A stretch of 22,129 bases of DNA from an uncultured Collinsella sp. (GTDB taxonomy: Bacteria; Actinomycetota; Coriobacteriia; Coriobacteriales; Coriobacteriaceae), in assembly GCA_900542165.1 (NCBI GenBank), contig UQMM01000032.1, positions 1 to 22,129 on the forward strand, written 5' to 3'. The position numbers and the translations under genes are program-made. Under the pieces are notes generated by a model. The model was not told where the DNA came from and did no database searches. It worked only from the letters and a program-made list of their open reading frames with translations. Below are positions 8,732 through 16,820 of this stretch, one piece after another (the first letter of the stretch is position 1; each line of letters opens with the position of its first letter).

Positions 8732-8998
8732 GCTGATATTCCTATCGTATTTGCCGCCGCAGAGGCGGAGTCGTTCGGCAGTATTGTGGCACAGGGCGTC
8801 CAATGTTCAAACGTATTACATCATCTGTAACGTCTGGTAACACTTCAATTGCCGTCAAATAGGGGCCCAGGTCGTGCGTTTGCCGTGCGCTGATGGCTGC
8901 GAGGGACGAGAAACCCCATATAACGTGTACACTATGGAAGTTATTTTCGTTCATTCACGCGGGTGGGCACCGGCTCCCCGCCAACAAGAGGGGGAACC
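8732..8998. other. Divergent ansA/guaA intergenic region
   Basis: This 267-bp stretch must hold both promoters. On the plus strand TATAAC (8919-8924) and TACACT (8928-8933) are possible guaA -10 boxes, but neither has a good -35. On the minus strand TTGAAC with a 17-base spacer precedes a weak ACAATA. No riboswitch fold was recognised. Confidence 0.3.
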
Positions 8999-10597
8999 AT
9001 GGATCAAAAGGCTTCCGCAAAGGTCCTCGTACTCGACTTTGGTGCGCAGTACGGTCAGCTCATTGCCCGTCGCGTCCGCGACCTCAACGTGTATTCCGAG
9101 ATTGTCCCCTGCGACATCTCGGCCGACGAGATTCGCGAGATGAACGCCTCTGCGCTCATCCTTTCCGGCGGTCCGGCTTCCGTGTACGCCGAGGACGCTC
9201 CGTCCATCGATCCTGCCATCTTTGACCTGGGCCTTCCCGTCCTGGGCTTTTGCTACGGCCATCAGATCACGGCCGTGACGCTCGGCGGCAAGGTCGGCCA
9301 CTCCGAGGTGGGCGAGTACGGCCGCGCCACTATCACGCGCACGGCCGGCGCCAAGCTCTTTAACTCCACGCCCATGGAGCAGACCGTGTGGATGAGCCAC
9401 CGCGACGCCGTGTCCGAGGTGCCCGAGGGCTTTACCGTTACCGCCAGCACCGACGTGTGCCCGGTTGCTGCCATGGAGTGCGTCGAGCGCAAGATCTTCA
9501 CCACGCAGTTCCACCCCGAGGTCAAGCACTCCGAGTATGGTCAGCAGCTGCTGAGCAACTTCCTGTTTGAGATCTGCGGCCTGGAGCCCAACTGGAGCAT
9601 GGACAACCTGGTCGAGACCATGACGGCTGAGTTCCGCGAGAAGGTCGGCAACGACCGCGTGATTCTGGCCCTGTCCGGCGGCGTCGACTCCTCCGTCGTG
9701 GCTGCGCTGGGCGCCCGCGCCGTGGGCAAGCAGATGACCTGCGTGTTCATCAACCACGGCCTGCTGCGCAAGGGCGAGCCCGAGCAGGTGGAGGAGGTCT
9801 TCACCAAGCAATTTGACGTCGACTTTATCCACGTTCATGCCGAGGACCGCTACGCCGAGCTTCTGGCCGGCGTGACCGAGCCCGAGGAGAAGCGCCGTAT
9901 CATCGGTACGCAGTTCTGGAAAGAGTTCTTCGCCGTGGCGCAGCAGCTCGAGACCGACGGCAAGCCGGTCAAGTACCTGGCTCAGGGCACTATCTACCCC
10001 GACATCATCGAGTCCGGCGCTCGCAAGACGGGCGGCAAGACGGCCACTATCAAGAGCCATCACAACCTGATCCCGTTCCCCGAGGGCGTGCACTTCGACC
10101 TCATTGAGCCGCTCGACCACTTCTTTAAGGACGAGGTCCGCGCGCTTGGTCTGGCGCTGGGCCTGCCGGGTCACATCGTGTTCCGTCAGCCCTTCCCGGG
10201 CCCGGGCCTGGCCATCCGCATCATCGGCGCGGTCGACAAGGAGAAGCTCGAGATCCTCAAGAACGCCGATGCCATCGTGCGCGAGGAGCTCGACGCCTAC
10301 AACCAGCGTCTGTTTGAGCAGACCGGCGAGCGCAACTCCGAGCACAGCTGCTGGCAGTATTTCGCGGTCCTGCCTGACATCAAGTCCGTTGGCGTTATGG
10401 GCGACGAGCGCACCTACCAGCGCCCGATCATCTTGCGTGCCGTCGAGTCCAGCGATGCCATGACCGCCGACTGGGCCAAGCTGCCCTATGACGTACTGGC
10501 CCGCATCTCTGGCCGCATCGTTGCCGAGGTTCCTGGCGCCAACCGCGTGTGCTACGACATCACGTCCAAGCCGCCCGCGACCATCGAGTGGGAGTAG
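8999..10597 (+). CDS. guaA: GMP synthase (glutamine-hydrolysing)
   Basis: This 532-aa protein makes GMP from XMP, ATP and glutamine. The N-terminal class I amidotransferase domain shows the nucleophile C85 in GFCYGHQ and the H172/E174 pair in QFHPE. The ATP-pyrophosphatase domain has the SGGVDSS loop (226-232). The C-terminal dimerisation domain ends in the conserved KPPATIEWE. The ATG at 8999 follows GAGGGGGA; upstream codons do not match the family. The last codons form the start of a long direct repeat, and the same 18 bases recur at 17128. The 3' end of guaA is an established integration hotspot, and here the coding sequence stays intact. Confidence 0.97.
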   Translation: MDQKASAKVLVLDFGAQYGQLIARRVRDLNVYSEIVPCDISADEIREMNASALILSGGPASVYAEDAPSIDPAIFDLGLPVLGFCYGHQITAVTLGGKVGHSEVGEYGRATITRTAGAKLFNSTPMEQTVWMSHRDAVSEVPEGFTVTASTDVCPVAAMECVERKIFTTQFHPEVKHSEYGQQLLSNFLFEICGLEPNWSMDNLVETMTAEFREKVGNDRVILALSGGVDSSVVAALGARAVGKQMTCVFINHGLLRKGEPEQVEEVFTKQFDVDFIHVHAEDRYAELLAGVTEPEEKRRIIGTQFWKEFFAVAQQLETDGKPVKYLAQGTIYPDIIESGARKTGGKTATIKSHHNLIPFPEGVHFDLIEPLDHFFKDEVRALGLALGLPGHIVFRQPFPGPGLAIRIIGAVDKEKLEILKNADAIVREELDAYNQRLFEQTGERNSEHSCWQYFAVLPDIKSVGVMGDERTYQRPIILRAVESSDAMTADWAKLPYDVLARISGRIVAEVPGANRVCYDITSKPPATIEWE

Positions 10598-10602
10598 GCT
10601 GA
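10585..10602. other. Attachment-site core at the guaA 3' end
   Basis: CGAGTGGGAGTAGGCTGA spans the last four codons and stop of guaA. The identical 18 bases recur at 17128-17145, where no guaA coding sequence precedes them. The match starts abruptly, with T against G at the preceding base, and continues rightward into the element end. This is what an element inserted at the gene end would leave. The exact crossover cannot be fixed from sequence. Confidence 0.75.
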
Positions 10603-10712
10603 CAGGGTTCTGACCTGTATTTTTGAGTGCCGCACTGTGCTGCTGAGTTTCGTTTCGTACGAGAGTCATGGCAAAGCCGCCAGCGACGGCGGTGAGTAAA
10701 TACGGTAATCTG

Positions 10713-10745
10713 GCCTCCGTTCCCGCGTTGGGACGGAGGCTTTTT
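10713..10745 (+). terminator. Rho-independent terminator downstream of guaA
   Basis: GCCTCCGT (10713-10720) pairs with ACGGAGGC (10733-10740), with extra TCCC/GGGA pairing inside, followed by TTTTTCTTT. It would end the guaA transcript, yet lies inside the element repeat, so guaA now uses a terminator carried by the element or duplicated with it. Confidence 0.85.
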
Positions 10746-10754
10746 CTTTGCCGT

Positions 10755-11127
10755 TTTACTCCCTTTCACCTGCGATTTCGCGATTTACTCCCCGTATTTC
10801 AAGACGACAAGGCACGGGGCGGTATTCGGAGGAACGGGAGTAAAGATTTATCCCGAATGAGTAGACGCGCGATTTTTGTCCCCGAGAACGAAACGAGGCC
10901 GTTTCGGGGCCCGTGAAACTCAAATCGAACTCAACGGGCGTTTTTACGGTCTCCGTACGGCGTTTCCCCAGGTGGTTAATGGGGAGTAAAGAATCTCGCC
11001 GCCTCAATGAAAACGGGAGTAATCAGGGGAAATGCCGCAGTGTACTGCCGTGTGCCGCCATGTAAGCCACCGCGTCATTTACTCCCCATTTACGCTTGAA
11101 ATGCCTTTGCATGCAATGGGGAGTAAA
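10755..11127. repeat. Array of GGGAGTAAA motifs in both orientations
   Basis: GGGAGTAAA or its complement TTTACTCCC occurs at 10755-10763 (minus), 10784-10792 (minus), 10836-10844 (plus), 10982-10990 (plus), 11015-11023 (plus, ending AAT), 11078-11086 (minus) and 11119-11127 (plus). A variant, GTGAGTAAA, lies at 10692-10700. The last two form a 13-base inverted repeat, TTTACTCCCCATT with AATGGGGAGTAAA. The array is kept in copy 2. Integrase or excisionase arm-type sites, or another element-end function, are plausible. Confidence 0.75.
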
Positions 11128-11214
11128 AACTCAGCTTACGCAGGAGCGAGCGGAGCTCACCGCCTAGCCTGGCGTCCTGATTCGGTTGCGTTGATTGCGA
11201 AATGCGGGGAGCCG

Positions 11215-11502
11215 TTACAGCAAGGCTTTCCAGTCCTCGTACTCGTCGGCGTCGATCTCGCCGTTCTCGAGCCGTGCGCGCTTCTCTGCCCACAACTCGA
11301 TCGCCATCGCGGCTTTGGGCGCGTGCGGCGCCTTGGGGTTCAGGGAGAGGCCCGAACCGTCGGCTGAGGGAACTATGCCGAAGGAGTCTTCGAGCCGCAC
11401 GAGCAGCGACATGAGGTCGCCTGCGGTCTCGACGCCGTAATCCTTGAGGGCGTTGACGGACACGCCGAGCGCTGCGGCGATGGACTCGAGCAGCTCGGGC
11501 TT
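11215..11502 (-). pseudogene. Truncated Xre repressor (C-terminal part only)
   Basis: The remaining 95 or so codons match residues from KPELLESIAAALG to the end of the intact repressor at 17758-18171, with about six differences. The N-terminal recognition helices are gone: homology stops at 11502, where the sequence turns into the integrase fragment. The remnant could be read from an in-frame ATG at the junction but has no DNA-binding half. It is a clear deletion or recombination product. Confidence 0.85.
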
Positions 11503-11503
11503 G

Positions 11504-11917
11504 TCCATCAGCAAATCCTATCAGCGGCTCAAGGGCAAGGACGTGATTACCACTCCTAAGACGAAAAAGAGCAACCGTGTCATTAAGATGCCCAAATTCC
11601 TCTGTGGAGAGATGGAGGACTACTTAAAGATGTTTTACAGCACCGGGGCAAATGAACGGATTTTCCCTGTCAGCAAGCACTATCTCCACCATGAAATGGA
11701 CAGAGGTGCGAAAGCGGCGGGAGTGAAGCGGATCAGAATTCACGACCTCCGACATTCACACATTTCCCTGCTGATTGATATGGGCTTCACCGCCCTGGCA
11801 ATCGCTGACCGGGTGGGGCATGAGAGTATCGATATCACCTACCGCTACGCCCATCTGTTTCCTACAAGGCAGACGGAGATGGCGGACAAACTGGACTTTG
11901 AAAGGATGGGAACGTAA
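11504..11917 (+). pseudogene. Tyrosine integrase, 3' fragment only
   Basis: The frame from 11504 encodes about 137 residues beginning ISKSYQRLKG, equivalent to residue 223 onward of the intact E2 integrase. It keeps HDLRHSH, the GHE histidine and the YRYAHL tyrosine. It lacks the arm-binding and core-binding domains and the first catalytic arginine (R202 in E2). Codons upstream of 11504 in this frame are antisense to the xre fragment. Base composition is less GC-rich and codon use resembles Firmicutes mobilizable elements, unlike E2. The MobC-like gene follows after 2 bp. Confidence 0.85.
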
Positions 11918-11919
11918 CC

Positions 11920-12240
11920 ATGTCACTGAAAAACCGAGACAACAAAAATCGCTGGAGGAACAAGACCGTGGCCTTCCGGGTGTCCCCGGAGGAAGATGAA
12001 CAGATCGAGGCCGCTGTGCGGCTCTCCGGCCTGACAAAGCAGGACTACATCACAAGACGCCTCCTGTGCCGGGACGTAGTGGTACAGGGTAATCCCAAGG
12101 TCTACAAAGCCCTGCGTGACCAGCTTGCCGCCGTTCTGGACGAACTGCGGCGGGCCGAGGACGGGGCTGGCGTGGACGATGAACTGCTGGACACCATTCA
12201 GATGATCGCCGCTATCATGGGCGGCATGAAGGAGGATTGA
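11920..12240 (+). CDS. Small MobC-like / ribbon-helix-helix mobilisation protein
   Basis: This 106-aa basic protein has the pattern VAFRVSPEEDEQIEAAVRLSGLTKQDYITRRLL (residues about 17-49, given here as the start of its single domain), which resembles relaxosome accessory proteins of the MobC type with a ribbon-helix-helix fold. The rest is a helical tail ending GGMKED. It starts 2 bp after the integrase fragment and is followed at once by the RepA-like gene, so the three form one cluster. E2 has a homologue in the same place after its integrase (19593-20018), sharing FR-x-PEE and QDYI. A role at oriT next to the MobV relaxase is inference. Confidence 0.7.
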   Translation: MSLKNRDNKNRWRNKTVAFRVSPEEDEQIEAAVRLSGLTKQDYITRRLLCRDVVVQGNPKVYKALRDQLAAVLDELRRAEDGAGVDDELLDTIQMIAAIMGGMKED

Positions 12241-12247
12241 TAGATTG

Positions 12248-13402
12248 ATGGATTCCAGAGAAACGAAAAGGACTGTCCCGGTTCCGTCTGTTGGCGCAGA
12301 CGGGGAACAGCCCATTTCACAAACACCTACCGCAAGTATAACAGAGGAAACGACAGAAAACAATCCCCCTGAAAAAAATTATGCGGAACTGCTGCGGAAA
12401 ATGCAGCGCATGAACGACCCGGCGTATCTCCCCACGATTTCCATGAACGAGTTGTACGAGAACGTCTATCAGAGCAGACCGCCCGTCATTGACGGTCTGC
12501 TCTATCCGGGGACGTACCTCTTTGCGGGAGCGCCCAAGGTAGGCAAGTCGTTTCTGATGGCCCAGCTTGCCTACCACGTCAGCATGGGCCTCCCCCTGTG
12601 GGACTATCCCGTTCACAAGGGGACTGTCCTCTATCTGGCGCTGGAGGACGATCACCGTCGCTTGCAGGAGCGGCTTTACCGGATGTTCGGCATGGACGGC
12701 ACCAACGACCTCCTCTTTTCCATCTGCGCAAAGCAGGTCGGCAACGGGCTGGAGGAACAGCTAAAGCGATTCGTGCAGGAACACCCAGACACCAAACTGA
12801 TTATCATTGACACCCTTCAGAAGATTCGGGAGGCTGGCGGGGATAAGTACAGCTACGCCAACGATTATGAGGTGGTAGGAAAGCTGAAACGCCTTGCTGA
12901 CGCTTGCGGCGTCTGCCTCCTACTGGTACATCACACTCGGAAGCAGCAGGCCGACGACAAGTTTGATATGATCTCCGGCACCAACGGCCTGTCGGGGGCA
13001 GCAGACGGGGCCTTTCTTCTTCAGAAGGAGAAGCGGACGGACGGCACCGCCACCTTGGATGTGGTAGGACGTGACCAGCAAGACCAGCGGCTCTATCTCA
13101 TTAAGGACAAGGAACACCTGACATGGACACTGGAGCGGATGGAAACGGAGTTGTGGGTAGAACCCCCCGACCCGGTGCTGGAGGCCGTAGCCGCCTTTAT
13201 CACGGCGGAGAGGCCGTCCTGGGGCGGTACGGCCACGGAGTTGGCGGCAGCCCTGCAAGTGGATATGAAGCCCAATGCCCTGGCGATGCGGCTGAACGTC
13301 CGGGCCGGGAAACTGGCAACGGACTATCATATCCGCTATGAGAACACCCGCACCCACGCCGGGAGAAGTATCAGCCTGACCCTGGATCCTCCCCAAGCGT
13401 GA
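12248..13402 (+). CDS. RepA-like AAA/RecA-fold ATPase (replicative helicase type)
   Basis: This 384-aa protein has a Walker A motif GAPKVGKS (about 94-101), an acidic ALEDD after the second strand (131-135), a Walker B strand LIIIDTL (184-190) and a VHHTRK sensor region (228-232). This order fits RepA/AAA_25 ATPases of plasmids and mobilizable elements. The C-terminal 80 residues look like a small winged domain (EAVAAFITAERPSWGG onward). AAGGAGG lies ahead of both a TTG at 12245 and the ATG at 12248; the ATG is used here. Its stop codon overlaps the first of the iteron-like repeats at 13398, which suggests that it acts on that region. Autonomous replication of the excised circle is inference. 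Confidence 0.8.
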   Translation: MDSRETKRTVPVPSVGADGEQPISQTPTASITEETTENNPPEKNYAELLRKMQRMNDPAYLPTISMNELYENVYQSRPPVIDGLLYPGTYLFAGAPKVGKSFLMAQLAYHVSMGLPLWDYPVHKGTVLYLALEDDHRRLQERLYRMFGMDGTNDLLFSICAKQVGNGLEEQLKRFVQEHPDTKLIIIDTLQKIREAGGDKYSYANDYEVVGKLKRLADACGVCLLLVHHTRKQQADDKFDMISGTNGLSGAADGAFLLQKEKRTDGTATLDVVGRDQQDQRLYLIKDKEHLTWTLERMETELWVEPPDPVLEAVAAFITAERPSWGGTATELAAALQVDMKPNALAMRLNVRAGKLATDYHIRYENTRTHAGRSISLTLDPPQA

Positions 13403-13482
13403 CGACCGTGACGGCTGTGACGGCTTTTTTGAGAGCGGGGGCGGTGTCCAAAACATCGTCACGGCCGTCACGGCTGTCACGG
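13398..13482. repeat. Iteron-like 9-bp repeats, three forward and three inverted
   Basis: Forward units CGTGACGAC, CGTGACGGC and TGTGACGGC lie head to tail at 13398-13424. The opposing set TCGTCACGG, CCGTCACGG and CTGTCACGG lies at 13456-13482. The sets can pair with each other across a 31-base spacer that starts with six T residues. Position at the end of the RepA-like gene fits a replication origin or a regulatory hairpin. Confidence 0.7.
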
Positions 13483-13576
13483 GGAGCGGGGTCAAATGTC
13501 AAGGGGGCATACCTGGGGGTGGAGATTGCCGCAAGGCAATACAACCCGAACCCCTTGATATTTGGCCCACGGAGGA

Positions 13577-13625
13577 CACTTGCCGGGTGGTGGAAAGGCT
13601 GTGCCTTTCCACCACCCGGCAAGTG
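13577..13625. other. Perfect 23-bp hairpin in the repA-mobV intergenic region
   Basis: Arms 13577-13599 and 13603-13625 are exactly complementary, with a TGT loop. The left arm begins CACTTGCCGGG and ends GGAAAGGC. There is no T-tract. Together with the other hairpins between 13398 and 13796 it marks the 456-bp gap between repA and mobV as a likely origin region (oriT, or single- or double-strand origin). Confidence 0.75.
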
Positions 13626-13729
13626 GAAAAGTTTAGGCGGGGTGCAGGGCGCCCTTTTCAAAGGGCGGCCCTGCTGGGGGAGGCAACCGCAGTTGCCGGG
13701 GGCAAAGCCCCCGCACCCCCTCGGAGAGC

Positions 13730-13768
13730 CCACGGCACTTTCGCACCAACGGGGCGAAAGTGCCGTGG
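13730..13768. other. 15-bp hairpin upstream of mobV
   Basis: Arms CCACGGCACTTTCGC (13730-13744) and GCGAAAGTGCCGTGG (13754-13768) pair perfectly around a 9-base loop. Smaller hairpins flank it: GGGGGC/GCCCCC at 13698-13712 and CACTTCC/GGAAGTG at 13779-13796. MobV relaxases usually nick at a hairpin just ahead of their own gene, so this is a good oriT candidate. Confidence 0.6.
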
Positions 13769-13858
13769 TGGGTTATTACACTTCCCGCAGGAAGTGCCTT
13801 CCCCGAACCCCCGTCCATTTTCAACAACCAAACATCTGAAATGGGAGGATTTTTGCCT

Positions 13859-15202
13859 ATGGCGAGAGGCGACGGCATTGACCGCACCAACGCAAGAAAT
13901 ATGAGGCTGACCGCTGCTAAAATCGGCAACACCCAGCAGCACAACGAACGCGAGAAGGATTCCTATGTCAACCAGGACATTGTACCAGAGCGGACGTCGC
14001 TCAATGTCCATTTCAAGGTCCCATCCGCAGGGTATCAGGAGATGTTCTCCCAAATGGAGGCCGATGGTGTGATCTCCACCCGTGGCATTAAGGCGGACGC
14101 ATTTCGATACGGTGAGTTGGTCTTTGATGTGAACTCCGCCTACTTCTACAATCACGGCGGCTATGACTTCGCAAAACAATTTTACACCGACGCATACAAA
14201 TCCGCAATCAAAATCGTAGGTGGAGAGCAGTATATTTTGTCGGCGGTCATGCACGCCGACGAACGCAACCGGGCTATGTCCGAGGCGCTGGGAGAGGACG
14301 TGTACCACTACCACCTCCATGTGGTCTATATCCCGGTGGTGGAGAAGGAGATACGATGGACAAAGCGGTGCAAGGACAAATCCCTGGTGGGCAAGGTCAA
14401 AGAAACCGTTATGCAGGTCAGCATGAGCAAAAAGTGGGCATCCCAGCCCGCAGTAGACGAGGCCACCGGGGAGCCATTACGAACAGCAAAGGGCAAGCCT
14501 GTGCTGAGAAAGTCGTACAGCGTCTTGCAGGATGATTTCTTTCAGCAGATGCGCTCCGCTGGCTACACGGACTTGGAGCGTGGAGAGCGTGGCAGTTCCG
14601 AGGAACATCTGACGGTCACGCAGTTCAAGGTGAAGTGTGAACAGGAGCGGCTTGCACAGCTTCAGGAGGCGGCTGTGCTGGCCCAGGCCGAGGTTGACCG
14701 AAGGAACAGGGAGGCGGCAGCTGCCGAAAAGGAAGCGGCCCAGGCCAAGGCCAAACTAAACGATGTGGCCCACATGCTGAAAGGCATGGAGAAGCTGGCG
14801 GAGGAATTTTCCAGCGACCCGGAACAGGTCTTGCCAGAAGCGGGACCGCTGGAATCGGCCAGGGCCTACCGGGAGAAAAAGGCCAAGCCCTTATGGGCGA
14901 AGATCGTCAAGGTGCTGCGGTCTGTCTACCGGGCCTACTGCGACCTCAAATCCAAATTTGAGCGGCTGCAAGCGGACTATGGCCGGGAGGTCAGCAAAAA
15001 TAGTTCCTTATCAGAAAGGATTTACGAGGTCTGCGCCGAGAGGGACAGTCTAAAGGGAAAGGTCAGGGACTATGAGCGGGTCAGGCGGGCCATTGGCCCG
15101 GAACAGGCGGACAGAATATTAGAGGCCGCTTACCAGCAGGAACAGGCTGAAAAGGAACGGAAACGGGACGCAAGGCAAAAAGCAAGATTAGGCGCACGAT
15201 AA
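13859..15202 (+). CDS. MobV/Pre-type plasmid recombination relaxase
   Basis: This 447-aa protein has an N-terminal relaxase domain, residues about 1-230, with the metal-binding histidines in HADE (132-135) and HYHLH (150-154) followed by VVYIP. That order fits the MobV/Pre family, where the motif reads HxDE then HxH. Here the two parts are separated by 14 residues rather than two, as I recall from a subgroup in Firmicutes elements. Residues from about 265 to the end are charged and heptad-like, a long coiled coil. The ATG at 13859 is preceded by GGGAGG at 10 bases; upstream codons run through the hairpin region. It would nick oriT and lead the strand in conjugal transfer, relying on a helper conjugation machine. 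Confidence 0.85.
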   Translation: MARGDGIDRTNARNMRLTAAKIGNTQQHNEREKDSYVNQDIVPERTSLNVHFKVPSAGYQEMFSQMEADGVISTRGIKADAFRYGELVFDVNSAYFYNHGGYDFAKQFYTDAYKSAIKIVGGEQYILSAVMHADERNRAMSEALGEDVYHYHLHVVYIPVVEKEIRWTKRCKDKSLVGKVKETVMQVSMSKKWASQPAVDEATGEPLRTAKGKPVLRKSYSVLQDDFFQQMRSAGYTDLERGERGSSEEHLTVTQFKVKCEQERLAQLQEAAVLAQAEVDRRNREAAAAEKEAAQAKAKLNDVAHMLKGMEKLAEEFSSDPEQVLPEAGPLESARAYREKKAKPLWAKIVKVLRSVYRAYCDLKSKFERLQADYGREVSKNSSLSERIYEVCAERDSLKGKVRDYERVRRAIGPEQADRILEAAYQQEQAEKERKRDARQKARLGAR

Positions 15203-15311
15203 TCACCAAAAACGGAGGGTGTTCCAGTGAATGCCCTCCTGATTTATTTGGTTGATTTCCGATCTCAGCCGAACACATTGAGCGGATAGGCCTTTCCCGC
15301 AGTTAGCTGAA

Positions 15312-15350
15312 CGCCCCCGCGGCCCCTCCTGGGGTCCGGGGGCGCCGTTT
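15312..15350 (+). terminator. Possible terminator after mobV
   Basis: CGCCCCCG (15312-15319) pairs with CGGGGGCG (15337-15344), with further CCCC/GGGG pairing inside, followed by CCGTTTT. The T-tract is short, so function as a terminator is uncertain. The rest of 15203-15475 shows no gene. Confidence 0.4.
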
Positions 15351-15475
15351 TCCCAGTTGAAGGAACGGTGGGGATGTGTTTCGATAGGTCCGGTGGCCAT
15401 GCTCCGCCCGCCGCCCGGCATCTCTTCCCAGACTCAGCCGGACGGTCGGTCCGTCTATTCCGTTTTTCCTCTAGG

Positions 15476-16768
15476 CTAGGCCAGCGGGGCATCGCCCCTC
15501 TCGGCGCGCGCCCTCTCGATGAGCCCCGGCGTCAGGTCGAGGTCGCCGAGCGCCACGTCCTCCACGCCGTAGGCGTCCAGCAGCGCCGCCGCGTCCTCCC
15601 CGAGCATCGCCCTGAAGGCGCGCGCGGGCGTCGAGAAGCCGAGCGCGCCGCGGGGCTCGGAGTTCACGTGCGACATGGCCAGCGCCAGGTCCGCCGGGGC
15701 GAGCCGGTCGAACCTGAGCCCGGAGCCCTTGGGCAGCAGCTTCCTTATCTCGACGTGGTTTCGCTCGCAGGCGCCCTTCTGGTCGCTGCGGCGCGGGTCG
15801 CAGTAGAACAGCCTCGTCTCGCCCGGCCCCTCGCCGACGAGGTCCGCGATCGCCCGCTCGTCGGAGAACTCCGTGCCGTTGTCGGTGAGCACGGCGCGGA
15901 AGACCCTGCCCATGCCGTCGGCGCCGAGGACCTCCCTGATACCGCCCAGGGCGGCCGCGACGCGCCCGGCGGTCTTCTCCGCCAGCGGCAGCGCGAGCTG
16001 CAGCCTGCTGGGGCGGTGCAGCAGCGTGAGCAGGCAGGCGGAGTCCCCCCGGGCGCCCTCGACGGTGTCCATCTCCCAGGCCGCGGCGCACGCGTCCTCC
16101 CCGAGGGCGAGGAACGCGGCATGCGACCTGCGGGCGGAGTGGCGGGTCGCCGCCCGGCCCGCGGCGCGCTTCCTCGGCCTGTAGCCGACCTTGCGCCTGA
16201 GCTCCATGTTGGTCATGCCGTCGTAGCCCGCCGAGACCCAGCGGTAGATGGTCGACGGCGACAGGTCCACCGGGCCGCCGTTGCGCGCCGCCATCTGCTC
16301 GGGCGACAGCCCCCGGCGCAGGCAGTCCCTTATCGCCTCCAGCCTGGCCGCCGCGGCGGGCTCGTCGGCGTCTATCCCGCGCCTGGACGAGACGAGGACC
16401 GAGTCGGCGCACAGCTGCGCGGCCCGGGCCTCGTAGAAGACGTGGGGGCGGCGCTTGCAGCCGATCGCGCGGTACCGCCCGCACCCGTTGCAGCATCGCG
16501 GCCACGCGGCCAGGCGCGGGCAGGCCGCCGACAGGTCGGCGGAGGCGTCCACGCGCTCGCCGCGCCTGGCCTTCGGCGCCGTCACGAACCTGTGCGACGC
16601 CACCTCGGCGCTCACCGTCGAGGGCGACCTGCCCAGCTCCCTCGCGATCTCCCTGCACGACGCCCTGCGCTCCAGCATCCTCTGGACCGTGTCCCGCTCG
16701 TGCCTCGTGAGCCTTCCGTAGGACCTCGGGACCGCCCTCGCGGAGCCCTTTCTCTTCTTTCCGGACAT
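15476..16768 (-). CDS. IS30 family transposase
   Basis: This 430-aa transposase has an N-terminal helix-turn-helix (SCREIARELGRSPSTVSAEV, 37-56), a cysteine-rich stretch (CCNGCGRYRAIGC, 92-104), a second helix-turn-helix region ending LSPSTIYRWV, then an rve-type DDE core. The likely catalytic residues are D234 in WEMDTVEG, D296 in VLTDNGTEF and E335 in DQKGACERNH. The DQKG-x2-E-x-N signature is typical of IS30. The ATG at 16768 has GGAGGA upstream. It is more GC-rich than its surroundings, so it is probably a later arrival than the mobilizable element. I could not match a clear pair of terminal inverted repeats. No frameshift is seen, so it may be active. Confidence 0.9.
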   Translation of the reverse strand: MSGKKRKGSARAVPRSYGRLTRHERDTVQRMLERRASCREIARELGRSPSTVSAEVASHRFVTAPKARRGERVDASADLSAACPRLAAWPRCCNGCGRYRAIGCKRRPHVFYEARAAQLCADSVLVSSRRGIDADEPAAAARLEAIRDCLRRGLSPEQMAARNGGPVDLSPSTIYRWVSAGYDGMTNMELRRKVGYRPRKRAAGRAATRHSARRSHAAFLALGEDACAAAWEMDTVEGARGDSACLLTLLHRPSRLQLALPLAEKTAGRVAAALGGIREVLGADGMGRVFRAVLTDNGTEFSDERAIADLVGEGPGETRLFYCDPRRSDQKGACERNHVEIRKLLPKGSGLRFDRLAPADLALAMSHVNSEPRGALGFSTPARAFRAMLGEDAAALLDAYGVEDVALGDLDLTPGLIERARAERGDAPLA

Positions 16769-16820
16769 GCCGTCCTCCGATCTCCCGGGGCCGGCCGGTC
16801 CGGCCCTCAGGGTATCGGGT

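Larger units (their letters stand above)
10585..11502. repeat. 918-bp element left end, copy 1
   Basis: This stretch aligns with 17128-18045 at a constant offset of 6543 bases with no net gap, at roughly 85-90 percent identity by eye. It contains the guaA core, a terminator, the GGGAGTAAA motif array and the C-terminal half of an xre gene. From 10598 to 11214 I see no gene; open frames on both strands differ in too many amino acids between copies to be conserved proteins. Confidence 0.9.

Noticed and set aside
10668..11007. Open frames on both strands in the element left end, also present in copy 2 (17268-17655)
   Set aside because: The two copies differ at many amino acids in both frames, have no ribosome sites, and the translations mostly reflect the repeated GGGAGTAAA motif. 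The region is treated as noncoding.
13403..13858. Possible CRISPR or satellite array in the repA-mobV gap
   Set aside because: The repeats are 9-bp head-to-tail units and hairpins without regular spacers, which fits iterons and origin hairpins better.
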